Shown here: piece after piece, positions 1 to 7,959 of the stretch
Position numbering within the stretch: position 1 is the first letter of the stretch
Layout of the letters: each line of letters starts with the position of its first letter
Assembly: GCA_036376535.1 (NCBI GenBank)
Contig: DASVAC010000152.1
Span: 57,613-121,612 of the forward strand
Direction: 5' to 3'
Length of the DNA stretch: 64,000 nt
From: JADGGM01 sp036376535
Lineage (GTDB): Bacteria; Gemmatimonadota; Gemmatimonadetes; Gemmatimonadales; Gemmatimonadaceae
Program-made: the position numbers and the translations under genes
The notes under the pieces: model-generated
What the model was told of the DNA's origin: nothing
The model's input: the letters and a program-made list of their open reading frames with translations, nothing else
Database searches by the model: none

Positions 1-1917
1 GACGCCCGGCTCGTCGAACGGAGAGTACGGTCCGACGATGTTCGTGCTCAGGCGGAGGCGCCACGGCGTCGTCTTCGGCGCGAGCTGCAGCGACGCGATG
101 CCGATGTATTGCGCCGTGTTGTACACGCGGAGTCCGGACAACGTGTCGACGGCCGACGGGTCATCCTCTTCCTGCGCGATGAACCGGCGATAGCGCGCGT
201 CGTTGAACGTCCAGTCGGTGGAAAACGAGAGCATGGGTGCTACGGGCGCTTGCATCTCGATCTCGACGCCCTGCCGTCGACTGGCGCCGCCGTTGCTCGA
301 CGCGCCTGTCAGCGGGTTGAACGTCTGCTCGTTGCTCACGTCCATGCGGAAGAGCGCGACCGATCCGTGGATGTCGTCGTGATCGTATTTGAGTCCGCTC
401 TCGTAGGCCCACGCGGTGATGAACGGCAGCGACGGATCATCGATGACGCCGTCGGTCGAGCGAAAGCCGCGCGACACGTTGGCGTAGGCGCCGACGTCGT
501 CCGTTAGGCGGAAGAGCGCACCGAGCTTCGGCGAGACGATGCCGTGCGAATCGGCCGTGGTGAGCTCGGCGTTCGGCGTGGAGTGCGTGTCGACGATGTC
601 GTAGCGCGCGCCGAGGCTCAGCCTGAGACGCGATGTCGCGTCGACGTCCGATTGGACGAACACTGCGCCGGACGTCTGTTTTGCGTGGACGAGCGTGGCG
701 GACGAATCGGGCTCGCGATCCGTCGTGAACCAGTTTTGAAAGTGCGACTGATCCCAACGCGATTCGAGACCGACGGTGAGCTCCGTCCGCGGCAAGCTCC
801 ACGTGAGCGCGCTCGTGGCGCCGAGTCCCGTGCGGTGATCGACTTCTTCGGTTTGGCTGCCCGAGCCCTCGAAGCGGCCGCCCGCCGGCGGAATGGTGAG
901 CCAGAATTTCCAGTTGCCCTGCGTCGAGTACAGCGTGGTGCGCCACAGCAGCGGTCCCGACAGCCAGCGCAGGCTGACCCGCTCCTGCGCGCGATACTTC
1001 CGGCCGCCGTCGGTCGGGTTGGACACGATGTCGTAGTCGCGCGCGGCGAATTCGTCTTCGCTGAGGAAGCCGGGCGATTTCCAGTCCGCTCCGTACAGCT
1101 CGATGCCGCCGTCGATGCGCCACGCGGACGACAGGTCGTGCACGACGCGCACATGCCCCTGCTCGACATCGGAGCGACTGTTAGGCCGCCAGCCGTCCTC
1201 GTGATCCCAGCGCGCGCCGAAGACGCCGCCGCCTTCGGCACCGTGGTCGAATCCCGTTAGGACGGTGGCGTCGATGTGTCCGGCGGTTCCCGCGTCGATG
1301 CTCGCCTCGGTGCCCTGCATGCGCTCGAGCGTGTGCACGTTCACGATGCCCGCGAGCGCGAAGTTGCCGAAGAGGGCGCTGGTCGGCCCCTTGATGACGT
1401 CGATGTCCTGGACGGCGCCGGGGAAGATGAGGCCCCAGTCGTTGTAGCCTTCGGCGTGTCCGTTCACCGGCTCGTTGATGGGAACGCCATCGATCCACAG
1501 CGCGAGGTCGGTGGAGTGATCCGAGCTGAAGCCGCGAATCGATGCATCGGAGGCGAAGCCCGGACCTTGTCCCTGCAGGTGGACTTCGATGCCCGCGCTC
1601 TGGCGGAGCAGATCCCACGGCGACGTGGCTGGGGTGAGCGCGATCACCGACGGTGAGACGGTGATGGCGGACTGCGGCTCGTTGCGCGTGACCGGCGTCG
1701 CGGTGATGGTCACGGTGGCGAGGCGTGTCGCGCGTCGCGCGAGCGAATCGCGGCGCGCGGTGGTGTCGCGCCGTGTGGTGGTATCGCGCGCCGCCGTGTC
1801 GGCCGGCGTGGTTTGCGCGGCGAGTCGCGCGGCGCAGGTGAACGCGAACGCGGCGGCTACGAGGGCAGCGCCCGAACGGCGGCGCGCGCGCCGGTGCACA
1901 GTTAGGCAACAGGTCAT
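1..1917 (-). CDS. TonB-dependent outer-membrane receptor, 3' end outside window
   Basis: The minus-strand frame stays open from an ATG at 1917 to the window edge (639 codons), so the C-terminal part of the barrel is missing. The N-terminus is a signal peptide ending near LAAQ, then a Thr/Arg/Asp-rich linker, then a plug domain with the segments RQSAGIEV, ASIRGFSS, WIDGVPINEPVNG and VIKGPTSALFGN, typical of siderophore/vitamin/metal receptors. Barrel-like alternating strands follow, and the last readable residues are NIVGPYSPFDEPGV. It should take up a chelated metal or similar ligand using TonB energy. Its substrate cannot be told from sequence; the neighbouring CopC and Cys/His-rich exported protein suggest a metal, perhaps copper (inference). 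A GTTAGGC motif sits within the first codons. Confidence 0.9.
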   Translation of the reverse strand, partial: MTCCLTVHRRARRRSGAALVAAAFAFTCAARLAAQTTPADTAARDTTTRRDTTARRDSLARRATRLATVTITATPVTRNEPQSAITVSPSVIALTPATSPWDLLRQSAGIEVHLQGQGPGFASDASIRGFSSDHSTDLALWIDGVPINEPVNGHAEGYNDWGLIFPGAVQDIDVIKGPTSALFGNFALAGIVNVHTLERMQGTEASIDAGTAGHIDATVLTGFDHGAEGGGVFGARWDHEDGWRPNSRSDVEQGHVRVVHDLSSAWRIDGGIELYGADWKSPGFLSEDEFAARDYDIVSNPTDGGRKYRAQERVSLRWLSGPLLWRTTLYSTQGNWKFWLTIPPAGGRFEGSGSQTEEVDHRTGLGATSALTWSLPRTELTVGLESRWDQSHFQNWFTTDREPDSSATLVHAKQTSGAVFVQSDVDATSRLRLSLGARYDIVDTHSTPNAELTTADSHGIVSPKLGALFRLTDDVGAYANVSRGFRSTDGVIDDPSLPFITAWAYESGLKYDHDDIHGSVALFRMDVSNEQTFNPLTGASSNGGASRRQGVEIEMQAPVAPMLSFSTDWTFNDARYRRFIAQEEDDPSAVDTLSGLRVYNTAQYIGIASLQLAPKTTPWRLRLSTNIVGPYSPFDEPGV

Positions 1918-2068
1918 GGGTCGTCCCGTATCTCGCGTCGCGGCGACCGGTGGCTCGAGAGCCACGGCGTCGGCGCGGTCGATCATGTCGGAGTGCGCGC
2001 GACACGCGCCGCCGGAGGGCCGTTCGGCCGCGGCAGCAATGACGTGAGCGAGCGCGTGAGCTGGAGCA

Positions 2069-2090
2069 ACGAGGCGCCGGAGCGCCTCGT
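2069..2090 (-). terminator. hairpin downstream of the 2098-2487 gene
   Basis: A perfect 9-bp inverted repeat (ACGAGGCGC/GCGCCTCGT, loop CGGA) begins 8 nt after the stop of the small exported-protein gene on the minus strand, before the TonB receptor start at 1917. It has no T-tract, so it could be an attenuating hairpin rather than a full intrinsic terminator. Confidence 0.4.
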
Positions 2091-2097
2091 GCGTGCA

Positions 2098-2487
2098 TCA
2101 CGCGATGGCGGGAGGACCGTTCGCGAAGGGTCGTGCGTGCGGCGCGGGAAGCGGATAGACGACCGCCGCCGCGGGCGTGTGTATGCGTAACGTCTCTACG
2201 ACCGCGCTCCGCAGCGCGACCGAAACAGCGGGCAGGCCGGCGAACGCCGCGCCGGCGCAATCCCCGATGCACGTACAGTCGTGGTGCGCGGGGGCCGATG
2301 GCTGATCGGGGTTGTGCGGCACCTGCGCCGCACCGCCCATCGTCTGGCCGTTGGGCATGGCCATCACGCCCGCGACGCCGTCGTGCATCGGGCAGCGATG
2401 CATGGCGGCCACCGGTTCGGTCACGCACAGGACGAACCAGAGTGCCAGGAATGCAGAGCCGATGCGGGTGTACCAGCGGCGGCGCAT
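2098..2487 (-). CDS. small exported Cys/His/Met-rich protein, possible metal-binding
   Basis: 129 residues. The ATG at 2487 is preferred to the upstream TTG at 2541 because it places a signal peptide (MRRRWYTRIG then a hydrophobic stretch ending near EPVAA) at the N-terminus. The mature part has clustered putative metal ligands: MHRCPMHD, several Met-Gly pairs, then HHDCTCIGDC. It resembles short periplasmic proteins found beside copper-related TonB receptors (DUF2946-like), but I cannot assign a family firmly. It lies 180 bp upstream of the TonB receptor on the same strand and near CopC, consistent with a small metal-handling locus. The C-terminal third is Ala/Pro-rich and low in information. 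Confidence 0.65.
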   Translation of the reverse strand: MRRRWYTRIGSAFLALWFVLCVTEPVAAMHRCPMHDGVAGVMAMPNGQTMGGAAQVPHNPDQPSAPAHHDCTCIGDCAGAAFAGLPAVSVALRSAVVETLRIHTPAAAVVYPLPAPHARPFANGPPAIA

Positions 2488-2571
2488 GGGCGTAATGTCG
2501 CCAGAGGACGTGGCCTGCGCCAGCCCGTGAGGCGAACTCAAGATGAGGCTAACGCCGGGCCGCGCGTCGCT

Positions 2572-3063
2572 TCAGTGTTTCGTCGTGTCCGGCGGCGCAC
2601 TCGTGGTCGTGGTGACGATCGATGAATCGTCAAGGGCCACGATGCGGCCGTCGCGCTCGACGCTGAAGCGCGTGCTCGCACCGCCGGTGATGAGCACACG
2701 ATAGCATCCCGGGTCGAGCGGGAGCGGGCCGATGCTGGTTTCGTAGCCGCGCGGCGGCACGCCATAGGTGACGGTGTCGGGCGGTGAGCCTTTGGCGCCG
2801 CGGTCGCCGAACGTCCAGTACGGCGTTCTGTCGCCGCAGCGCATCACGGTGAGGCCGTAGAAAAAGTCGGACGTGCGCCGCATGAGTGCGAGATGAAAGA
2901 GCGGAAGCGGCTTCGCCTCTGGCGTGGTGGTCAGCGTGCCGGCGTGATCGGCGCACGATACCGCGCCTACTACGAGTAGAGTGAGTGATACGAGCGCGAC
3001 GATACGGCGTGCGCGTTGACGGTGCCTCTTCAACACAGCGTGCACAGCGGTCATCTTGCTCAT
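2572..3063 (-). CDS. putative lipoprotein of unknown function
   Basis: About 163 residues from the ATG at 3063 (MSKMTAV); another ATG lies three codons downstream and an upstream start at 3108 is less likely. A basic N-terminus is followed by a hydrophobic stretch and a lipobox-like VVGAVSC, suggesting an outer-membrane lipoprotein. The mature region has GYETSIGPLPLDPGCYRV and GDRTPYWTFGD segments and ends in a Thr-rich tail; no known domain is recognised. The gene is divergent from copC, with 57 bp between starts, so the two may share a control region. Confidence 0.65.
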   Translation of the reverse strand: MSKMTAVHAVLKRHRQRARRIVALVSLTLLVVGAVSCADHAGTLTTTPEAKPLPLFHLALMRRTSDFFYGLTVMRCGDRTPYWTFGDRGAKGSPPDTVTYGVPPRGYETSIGPLPLDPGCYRVLITGGASTRFSVERDGRIVALDDSSIVTTTTSAPPDTTKH

Positions 3064-3120
3064 GAGGAGACGGCGCGCCCGGGCTGCGCCGCGATCACTG
3101 AAAGGCATCGAGGAGAATCA

Positions 3121-3567
3121 ATGCGGGAGTCGCAGCATACAGTGGGGCGGGCCGCCGACGCGAGACGCGCGGCGCGGGGAGCGATCGCTCGACGGACCGC
3201 TGTCGCGCTGGCATCGGTGGCGTTGTGCATCGGTGTGGCGAGCGGGTTCGCGACGTTCCACACGCACCTCAAGCGCTCGTCGCCGCCCAACGGCGCAACG
3301 TTAGGCACGCCGCCCAAGGCGCTCGAGCTCTGGTTCACCGAAAAGCCGGAGCTGGCGGCGACGAGCATCACGCTGAGCACGGCCGGTGGCGCGTCCGTGT
3401 CACTCGCGCCGCTCGCGTTGTCCGACGGGAGCGACACGGCCGCGGTCGTGACCTCGGTGCGCGGAACGTTGGCACCGGGATCTTACCTGATCCGGTGGCG
3501 CACGATGGCGCGCGATGGCCATCCTGCACGCGGCACGTTGACGTTCACGCTGTCACCGTCTCACTGA
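3121..3567 (+). CDS. copC: CopC-domain periplasmic copper-binding protein
   Basis: 148 residues from the ATG at 3121, preceded by a good ribosome-binding site (GAGGAGAATCA). A long N-terminal signal (basic residues then ALASVALCIGVASG) is followed by the CopC beta-sandwich: it starts at FHTHLKRSSPPNG, where the His near the mature N-terminus is the usual Cu(II) ligand, and ends with DGHPARGTLTFTL, carrying the second conserved His. CopC binds copper in the periplasm, often with the membrane protein CopD; no CopD gene is seen here. The stop overlaps the convergent bioB 3' end by 23 bp. Confidence 0.85.
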   Translation: MRESQHTVGRAADARRAARGAIARRTAVALASVALCIGVASGFATFHTHLKRSSPPNGATLGTPPKALELWFTEKPELAATSITLSTAGGASVSLAPLALSDGSDTAAVVTSVRGTLAPGSYLIRWRTMARDGHPARGTLTFTLSPSH

Positions 3568-4594
3568 TCCCGTCGAGCGGATCACCGGAAAGCGGCGATC
3601 CGTCCGGCGCCTCGAGGACGAAGCCGGCGTCGCGAATCATCTCGAGATCATCGCGCGCCGCCTGGCCCGGCGTGGTGAGGTAGTCGCCGATGAAAATGCT
3701 GTTCGCGGGGTACAGTCCCATCACCTGCATCGAGCGCAGGTGCACCTCGCGTCCGCCGGCAATGCGCAACTCCTGAGACGGGAGCAGCAAGCGGAACAGA
3801 CACAGCACGCGCAGGCAGCGGCGCGGATCGAGCGCGCCGCGATCCGCGAACGGCGTGCCGGCAATCGGAATCAGGAAATTGAGCGGCACGCTGCGCACGT
3901 CGAGCTCGCGCAGCGAGAGCGCGAGGTCGATGATGTCGTCGTCGGATTCGCCCATACCGACGATGCCGCCGGAGCATGTCTTGAGGCCGGCGGCGCGCAC
4001 GTGCTCTACCGTTAGGCGACGGTCGTCGAACGTGTGCGTGGTGCAGACTTCGGGGTGGAACCGCTCGGAGGTGTTCAGGTTGTGATTCACCTGCGTGACA
4101 CCGGCTTCACGCAGTCGGCACGCCTGATCCTCGCTCAGCAAGCCGAGGCACGCGCAGACGCGCAGGTCGTAGGTGCTGCGAACCGCGCGCACCGCATCCA
4201 GCACTTTCTCGAACACGCGCTCGCCCGGCGTGCGTCCTGAAATCACGAGGCAGAACGTCCCGGCTTTCACGCTCGCGGCGCGTTCGGCGGCGGCGAGGAT
4301 CTTGTCGCGCGCGAGCAGTGGATACTTCTCGATCTCGGCAGTCGACACGGCGGATTGCGAGCAGTAGTGGCAGTCCTCGGGGCAGAGACCGCTCTGCGCG
4401 TTGAGCAGAAAGTGCAGCCGTACGCGATTCTGCCAGTAGTGGCGACGCACGCGATAGGCGGCGGCGAGCTGCGCGAGCAGCTCCTCGTCGGGCGCGCGCA
4501 AGACGGCGCCGGCGTCTTCTCGCCTAACGATCTCGCCGGCGAGCGATTGCGCGGCGAGGGTGTCCCAATCGCGGGCGTGGGGCTCGTGCGTCAT
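3545..4594 (-). CDS. bioB: biotin synthase BioB
   Basis: 349 residues, the normal length. BioB is a radical-SAM enzyme that inserts sulfur into dethiobiotin. The radical-SAM cluster motif CPEDCHYC is at residues 71-78, followed by YCSQSAV, GTFCLVISGR and the family signatures KTCSGGIVGMGES and NFLIPIAGTPF. It is the last gene of the bioF-A-D-B operon; its ATG overlaps the bioD stop (ATGA). In the final step dethiobiotin becomes biotin for carboxylases. The 3' end overlaps the convergent copC gene. Confidence 0.97.
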   Translation of the reverse strand: MTHEPHARDWDTLAAQSLAGEIVRREDAGAVLRAPDEELLAQLAAAYRVRRHYWQNRVRLHFLLNAQSGLCPEDCHYCSQSAVSTAEIEKYPLLARDKILAAAERAASVKAGTFCLVISGRTPGERVFEKVLDAVRAVRSTYDLRVCACLGLLSEDQACRLREAGVTQVNHNLNTSERFHPEVCTTHTFDDRRLTVEHVRAAGLKTCSGGIVGMGESDDDIIDLALSLRELDVRSVPLNFLIPIAGTPFADRGALDPRRCLRVLCLFRLLLPSQELRIAGGREVHLRSMQVMGLYPANSIFIGDYLTTPGQAARDDLEMIRDAGFVLEAPDGSPLSGDPLDGISETVTA

Positions 4595-5325
4595 CGGTTC
4601 GGGTATCCTTCTTCAGTGTGAGGCCGTTCCGGCGCGGCGCGGGCGATCACGTCGCGCAATCCGCTTGCCGCCGCCGCGCGTGCCACGGAGGAATCATCGG
4701 CAGGCGACGGGAGCCACGGGAAACTCACCACCGGCGTATCCGGAAGCAACGTCTGCAGCGCATCGTGGTTGGTGCGTCGTGCGACATCCGGTGCGGCGCC
4801 ATCGGTCTCGTTCAGCACGACGCCGAGCAGCCGAACGCCCGCGTCGCGCAGCGCTTGAACGGTGAGTCGCGTGTGGTTGATGACGCCGAGGCGGTTGGCG
4901 GCAACGACGATCGCGTCGAGCGACCAACGCTGGAAGAGCGTGAGATATGTGTCGGTTTCGGTAATCGGAACGAGCAGCCCGCCCGCGCCTTCGACGAGGA
5001 TCGCATTGACATCGCGAATGAGGCGATGGAACGACTCGTCGAGCGGGTTCATCGCGAGCGTCCGACCGGCGCGCCGGGCGGCCATCCATGGCGCGAGCGG
5101 CTCGTCGAGCGCGACGGGGCACACGTCGCGCATCGATGCTCCGGTGCCCGCAGCGGCGGCGAGTGCGCGCGCATCGGACGCCGGGTCGTTGACGGTCACT
5201 CCCGTTTCGACGGGTTTCATCGCCGAAACGCGCAGGCCGTCGGCGCGCATGAGGCCTAACAGGGCGCGGCTGACGGTGGTCTTGCCGACGCCGGTGTCGG
5301 TGCCGGTTACGCCTAACCGAATCAT
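4591..5325 (-). CDS. bioD: dethiobiotin synthetase BioD
   Basis: 244 residues from the ATG at 5325, chosen because it overlaps the bioA stop as ATGA; a GTG two codons upstream is possible. BioD makes the ureido ring from 7,8-diaminopelargonic acid, CO2 and ATP. The P-loop GTDTGVGKT is at residues 8-16; KPVETG and VEGAGGLLVPI further on fit the family. The C-terminal part beyond QTLLPDTPVVSFPWLP is slightly longer than the Escherichia coli enzyme. It lies between bioA and bioB with overlaps on both sides, so translation is probably coupled. Confidence 0.96.
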   Translation of the reverse strand: MIRLGVTGTDTGVGKTTVSRALLGLMRADGLRVSAMKPVETGVTVNDPASDARALAAAAGTGASMRDVCPVALDEPLAPWMAARRAGRTLAMNPLDESFHRLIRDVNAILVEGAGGLLVPITETDTYLTLFQRWSLDAIVVAANRLGVINHTRLTVQALRDAGVRLLGVVLNETDGAAPDVARRTNHDALQTLLPDTPVVSFPWLPSPADDSSVARAAAASGLRDVIARAAPERPHTEEGYPNR

Positions 5326-6590
5326 CGCCACTCGAGGAAGCGCTCGATCACGCGGTAGATGACGGCGAGATCATCGGTCGTCGTGCAGAACGGCGGCAGC
5401 ACGTACGCCACATTGCCGAGCGGGCGCAGCAGGACGCCGTTGCGGAGGGCGAATGCGGCGAGCTCGCCGCCGACGGTGCTCAAATATCCGTCCTCGCCGT
5501 CGATGTCCAACGCAGCGACGGTGCCGAGCACGCGCGTGCGGCGCACGCGCGGGTGCGACGCCAGTCGCGCCATCTGCTCGCGGTGCGCGCCTTCGATGGC
5601 TTCGCGATTCCGAGCGGAATCGGCGTCCAGCAGCGCGAGGCTCGCACGCCCCGCGGCACAGGCGACCGGGTTGGCGGTGTACGAGTGTCCGTGGAACAGC
5701 GTCTGGCGGCGATCCTGGCTGCGGAATCCCTCGAAGACGCGCTCCGTCGTGACCGTGGCGCCGAGCGGAAGCGCGCCTCCCGTTAGGCCCTTGGAGAGAC
5801 ACATGATGTCGGGCGCGACGCCCGCGCGCGCGCACGCGAAGAGCGGGCCCGTGCGGCCGAACCCGGTGAGCACTTCGTCGGCGATGAGCAGCACGTGCGC
5901 CTTGGCGCAGCATTCGGCGAGCGCGCGGAGCGTGTGCTCCGGCCACATGCGCATGCCGCCGGCGCCGAGCAACAGCGGTTCGACGATGAGCGCGGCGAGC
6001 TCGGAACCGCGCTCGTCAATGAGTGCGCGCAGGCCGCCGACGGTGTCGCCATCGACTGGATCGGGCAGCCGCTCGACCGCCCAGAGGCGATCGGCAAACG
6101 GATCCGTGAAGGTGCCGCGCGCGCTGACGCTCATGGCGCCGAAGGTGTCGCCGTGATAGGCGTGCTCGATGGCCGCGATGAGGGGCCGGTGCTCGCCGCG
6201 GTTGCGCCAGAATTGGAGCGCCGCCTTGACGGCAACCTCGACGGCGGTCGAGCCGTCGTCCGAAAAGAAGACGCGCGTTAGGCCGGGCGGCAGCACGTTC
6301 ACGAGCTCGGCGGCCAGCCGGGCCGCGGGTTCGTGCGTGCATCCGGCGAAAATGACCTGCTCGAGCGTGCGCGCTTGCTCGGCGATCGCGGCGGCGATGG
6401 CGGGGTGGCAATGTCCGTGGAGGGTCACCCACCACGACGAGATGGCATCGAGCAGCACGCGGCCGTCGGCCGTGTGCAGATGCGCACCCTCGGCGCGAAC
6501 GATGGGAACGGGGAGTGGTGCGGTGGCATGCTGCGTGTACGGGTGCCACACGTATCGTGCGTCGAGCGCGGTCCACTCGGCGGCGCTCAC
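5322..6590 (-). CDS. bioA: adenosylmethionine-8-amino-7-oxononanoate aminotransferase BioA
   Basis: 422 residues, a class-III PLP aminotransferase that uses S-adenosylmethionine as amino donor to form 7,8-diaminopelargonate. Family marks: VWHPYTQH near residue 14, SSWWVTLHGHCHP, IADEVLTGFGRTG (PLP-binding Asp 238) and the Schiff-base Lys 267 in CLSKGLTGG. The start is a GTG at 6590 that overlaps the bioF stop (GTGA). The active-site stretch GLTGG is encoded with one copy of the GTTAGGC/GCCTAAC motif. Confidence 0.97.
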   Translation of the reverse strand: MSAAEWTALDARYVWHPYTQHATAPLPVPIVRAEGAHLHTADGRVLLDAISSWWVTLHGHCHPAIAAAIAEQARTLEQVIFAGCTHEPAARLAAELVNVLPPGLTRVFFSDDGSTAVEVAVKAALQFWRNRGEHRPLIAAIEHAYHGDTFGAMSVSARGTFTDPFADRLWAVERLPDPVDGDTVGGLRALIDERGSELAALIVEPLLLGAGGMRMWPEHTLRALAECCAKAHVLLIADEVLTGFGRTGPLFACARAGVAPDIMCLSKGLTGGALPLGATVTTERVFEGFRSQDRRQTLFHGHSYTANPVACAAGRASLALLDADSARNREAIEGAHREQMARLASHPRVRRTRVLGTVAALDIDGEDGYLSTVGGELAAFALRNGVLLRPLGNVAYVLPPFCTTTDDLAVIYRVIERFLEWR

Positions 6591-7795
6591 GAGGCGCGGC
6601 GCGGCAGCAGGTCGCTGAGCGCGTCCAACAGGCGCGCGATCTGCTCGGGCGTGTGCGCGGCGCTCGCGGTGATACGCAGGCGCGAGCTGCCTAACGGGAC
6701 GGTCGGCGGCCGCACCGCGCCCACGAGGAGGCCCCGGTCTCTGAGTGCCGCGCCCAACCGCGCGGTCTCGGACGCCTCGCGGATGATCAGCGGCACGATG
6801 TGCCCATCGGCCTCACCGGTGGGCTCGTAGCCGTGCGCGCGGAGGCCGTCGCGGATGGTGCGCGCGTTGGCGCGCAATTGGTCGCGGCGCCACGGCTCGG
6901 CGTCGACGATGCGCAACGCTTCGAGCGTGCCGGCCGCGAGCGCCGGCGGCGCGGCGGTCGTGAACACGAACGCGCGCGCGCGGTTGAGGAGCCAGTCGCG
7001 GAGCGGCTGGGAGCCCGCGATGAACGCCCCCGTCGTTCCCATAGCCTTGCCAAGGGTCCCCATGTTCACGTCGATCTCGTGGTCGACGTGCCAGCGCTCC
7101 GCGGAGCCGCGGCCGTTGGCGCCTAACAGACCGGTGCCGTGCGCGTCGTCGACGTACGTGAACGCGCCGTGCTCGCGGGCGATCGACACGAGCGCATCGA
7201 GGGGAAAGAGGTCGCCATCCATGGAAAACACGGCGTCCACGACGATCCACCGGCGGCCATCGCGTTCGGCATCGTCGCGGAGCATGTCATCGAGTCGCTC
7301 GACATCGAGGTGCGGAAAGATCTTCACGTCGGCGCGCGACAGGCGGCAGCCGTCGATGAGCGACGCATGGTTGAGCGCGTCGGCATAGATGACGTCGCCC
7401 CGCGACGCCAATGCGGGAATTGCACCGGTGTTCGCGGCGTACCCGCTGGCAAACAAGAGCGCCGCCTCCGTGCCCTTGAACCGCGCCAGCGCCGCTTCGA
7501 GGTGCTCGTGCAACTCGTTCGTGCCGGAGATGAGGCGCGCCGCGGCGGCGCCGGTGCCTTCGCGCTCAAGCGCCGCCGCGATCGCGGCGGCAATTCGCGG
7601 ATCGCCGGCCAGGCCGAGGTAGTCGTTAGACGAGAAGTCGATGGCGGGTTTCCCATCGACGGACACAGCAGCACCGCGACGCGCACGCACAGGATGCGTG
7701 CTACGCCGGAGATCCGCGTGATCGAGCACGGCGAGATCGCGGCGGAGCACGGCGTCGAGCGTCGTCGGGGACGACGCAGTCGCATGAGATCGCAT
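6587..7795 (-). CDS. bioF: 8-amino-7-oxononanoate synthase BioF
   Basis: 402 residues, a PLP-dependent alpha-oxoamine synthase condensing pimeloyl-ACP/CoA with alanine. Seen: SNDYLGLAGDPR, GSGxN-type SGTNELHE, VVDAVFSMDGDLFPL, DDAHGTGLLG and the PLP lysine 250 in GTLGKAMG. It is the first gene of the biotin operon; bioC and bioH are not present in the window, so pimeloyl synthesis must be encoded elsewhere. The ATG at 7795 has no clear Shine-Dalgarno. No BirA operator or riboswitch was recognised upstream, where a divergent promoter for the glycosidase gene lies. Confidence 0.96.
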   Translation of the reverse strand: MRSHATASSPTTLDAVLRRDLAVLDHADLRRSTHPVRARRGAAVSVDGKPAIDFSSNDYLGLAGDPRIAAAIAAALEREGTGAAAARLISGTNELHEHLEAALARFKGTEAALLFASGYAANTGAIPALASRGDVIYADALNHASLIDGCRLSRADVKIFPHLDVERLDDMLRDDAERDGRRWIVVDAVFSMDGDLFPLDALVSIAREHGAFTYVDDAHGTGLLGANGRGSAERWHVDHEIDVNMGTLGKAMGTTGAFIAGSQPLRDWLLNRARAFVFTTAAPPALAAGTLEALRIVDAEPWRRDQLRANARTIRDGLRAHGYEPTGEADGHIVPLIIREASETARLGAALRDRGLLVGAVRPPTVPLGSSRLRITASAAHTPEQIARLLDALSDLLPRRAS

Positions 7796-7852
7796 GGTGC
7801 GGAGACTACGCGACTCGATGACGCGCGGTCAAGCGTCTGCCGAGGGCTTGTA

Positions 7853-7881
7853 TTGACGTGGACAGCACCTCCGGGTAGCAT
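7853..7881 (+). promoter_or_regulatory. sigma70-like promoter for the GH127 gene
   Basis: TTGACG at 7853-7858 and TAGCAT at 7876-7881 are separated by exactly 17 bp and lie about 80 bp before the GH127 start, in the gap between divergent bioF and GH127. The match to consensus is moderate; assignment is inference. Confidence 0.45.
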
Positions 7882-7959
7882 CGCAAATTGGGCCTGCACG
7901 CACGCTGGTTGCGTGCGATGCGGTCGGGACTATCGTCGTGCGAACGGGGAGTCGATCCG

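Noticed and set aside
1181..2428. 415-codon minus-strand frame
   Set aside because: Arg/His/Ala-rich text without domains; the real protein in another frame is the TonB receptor with clear plug motifs.
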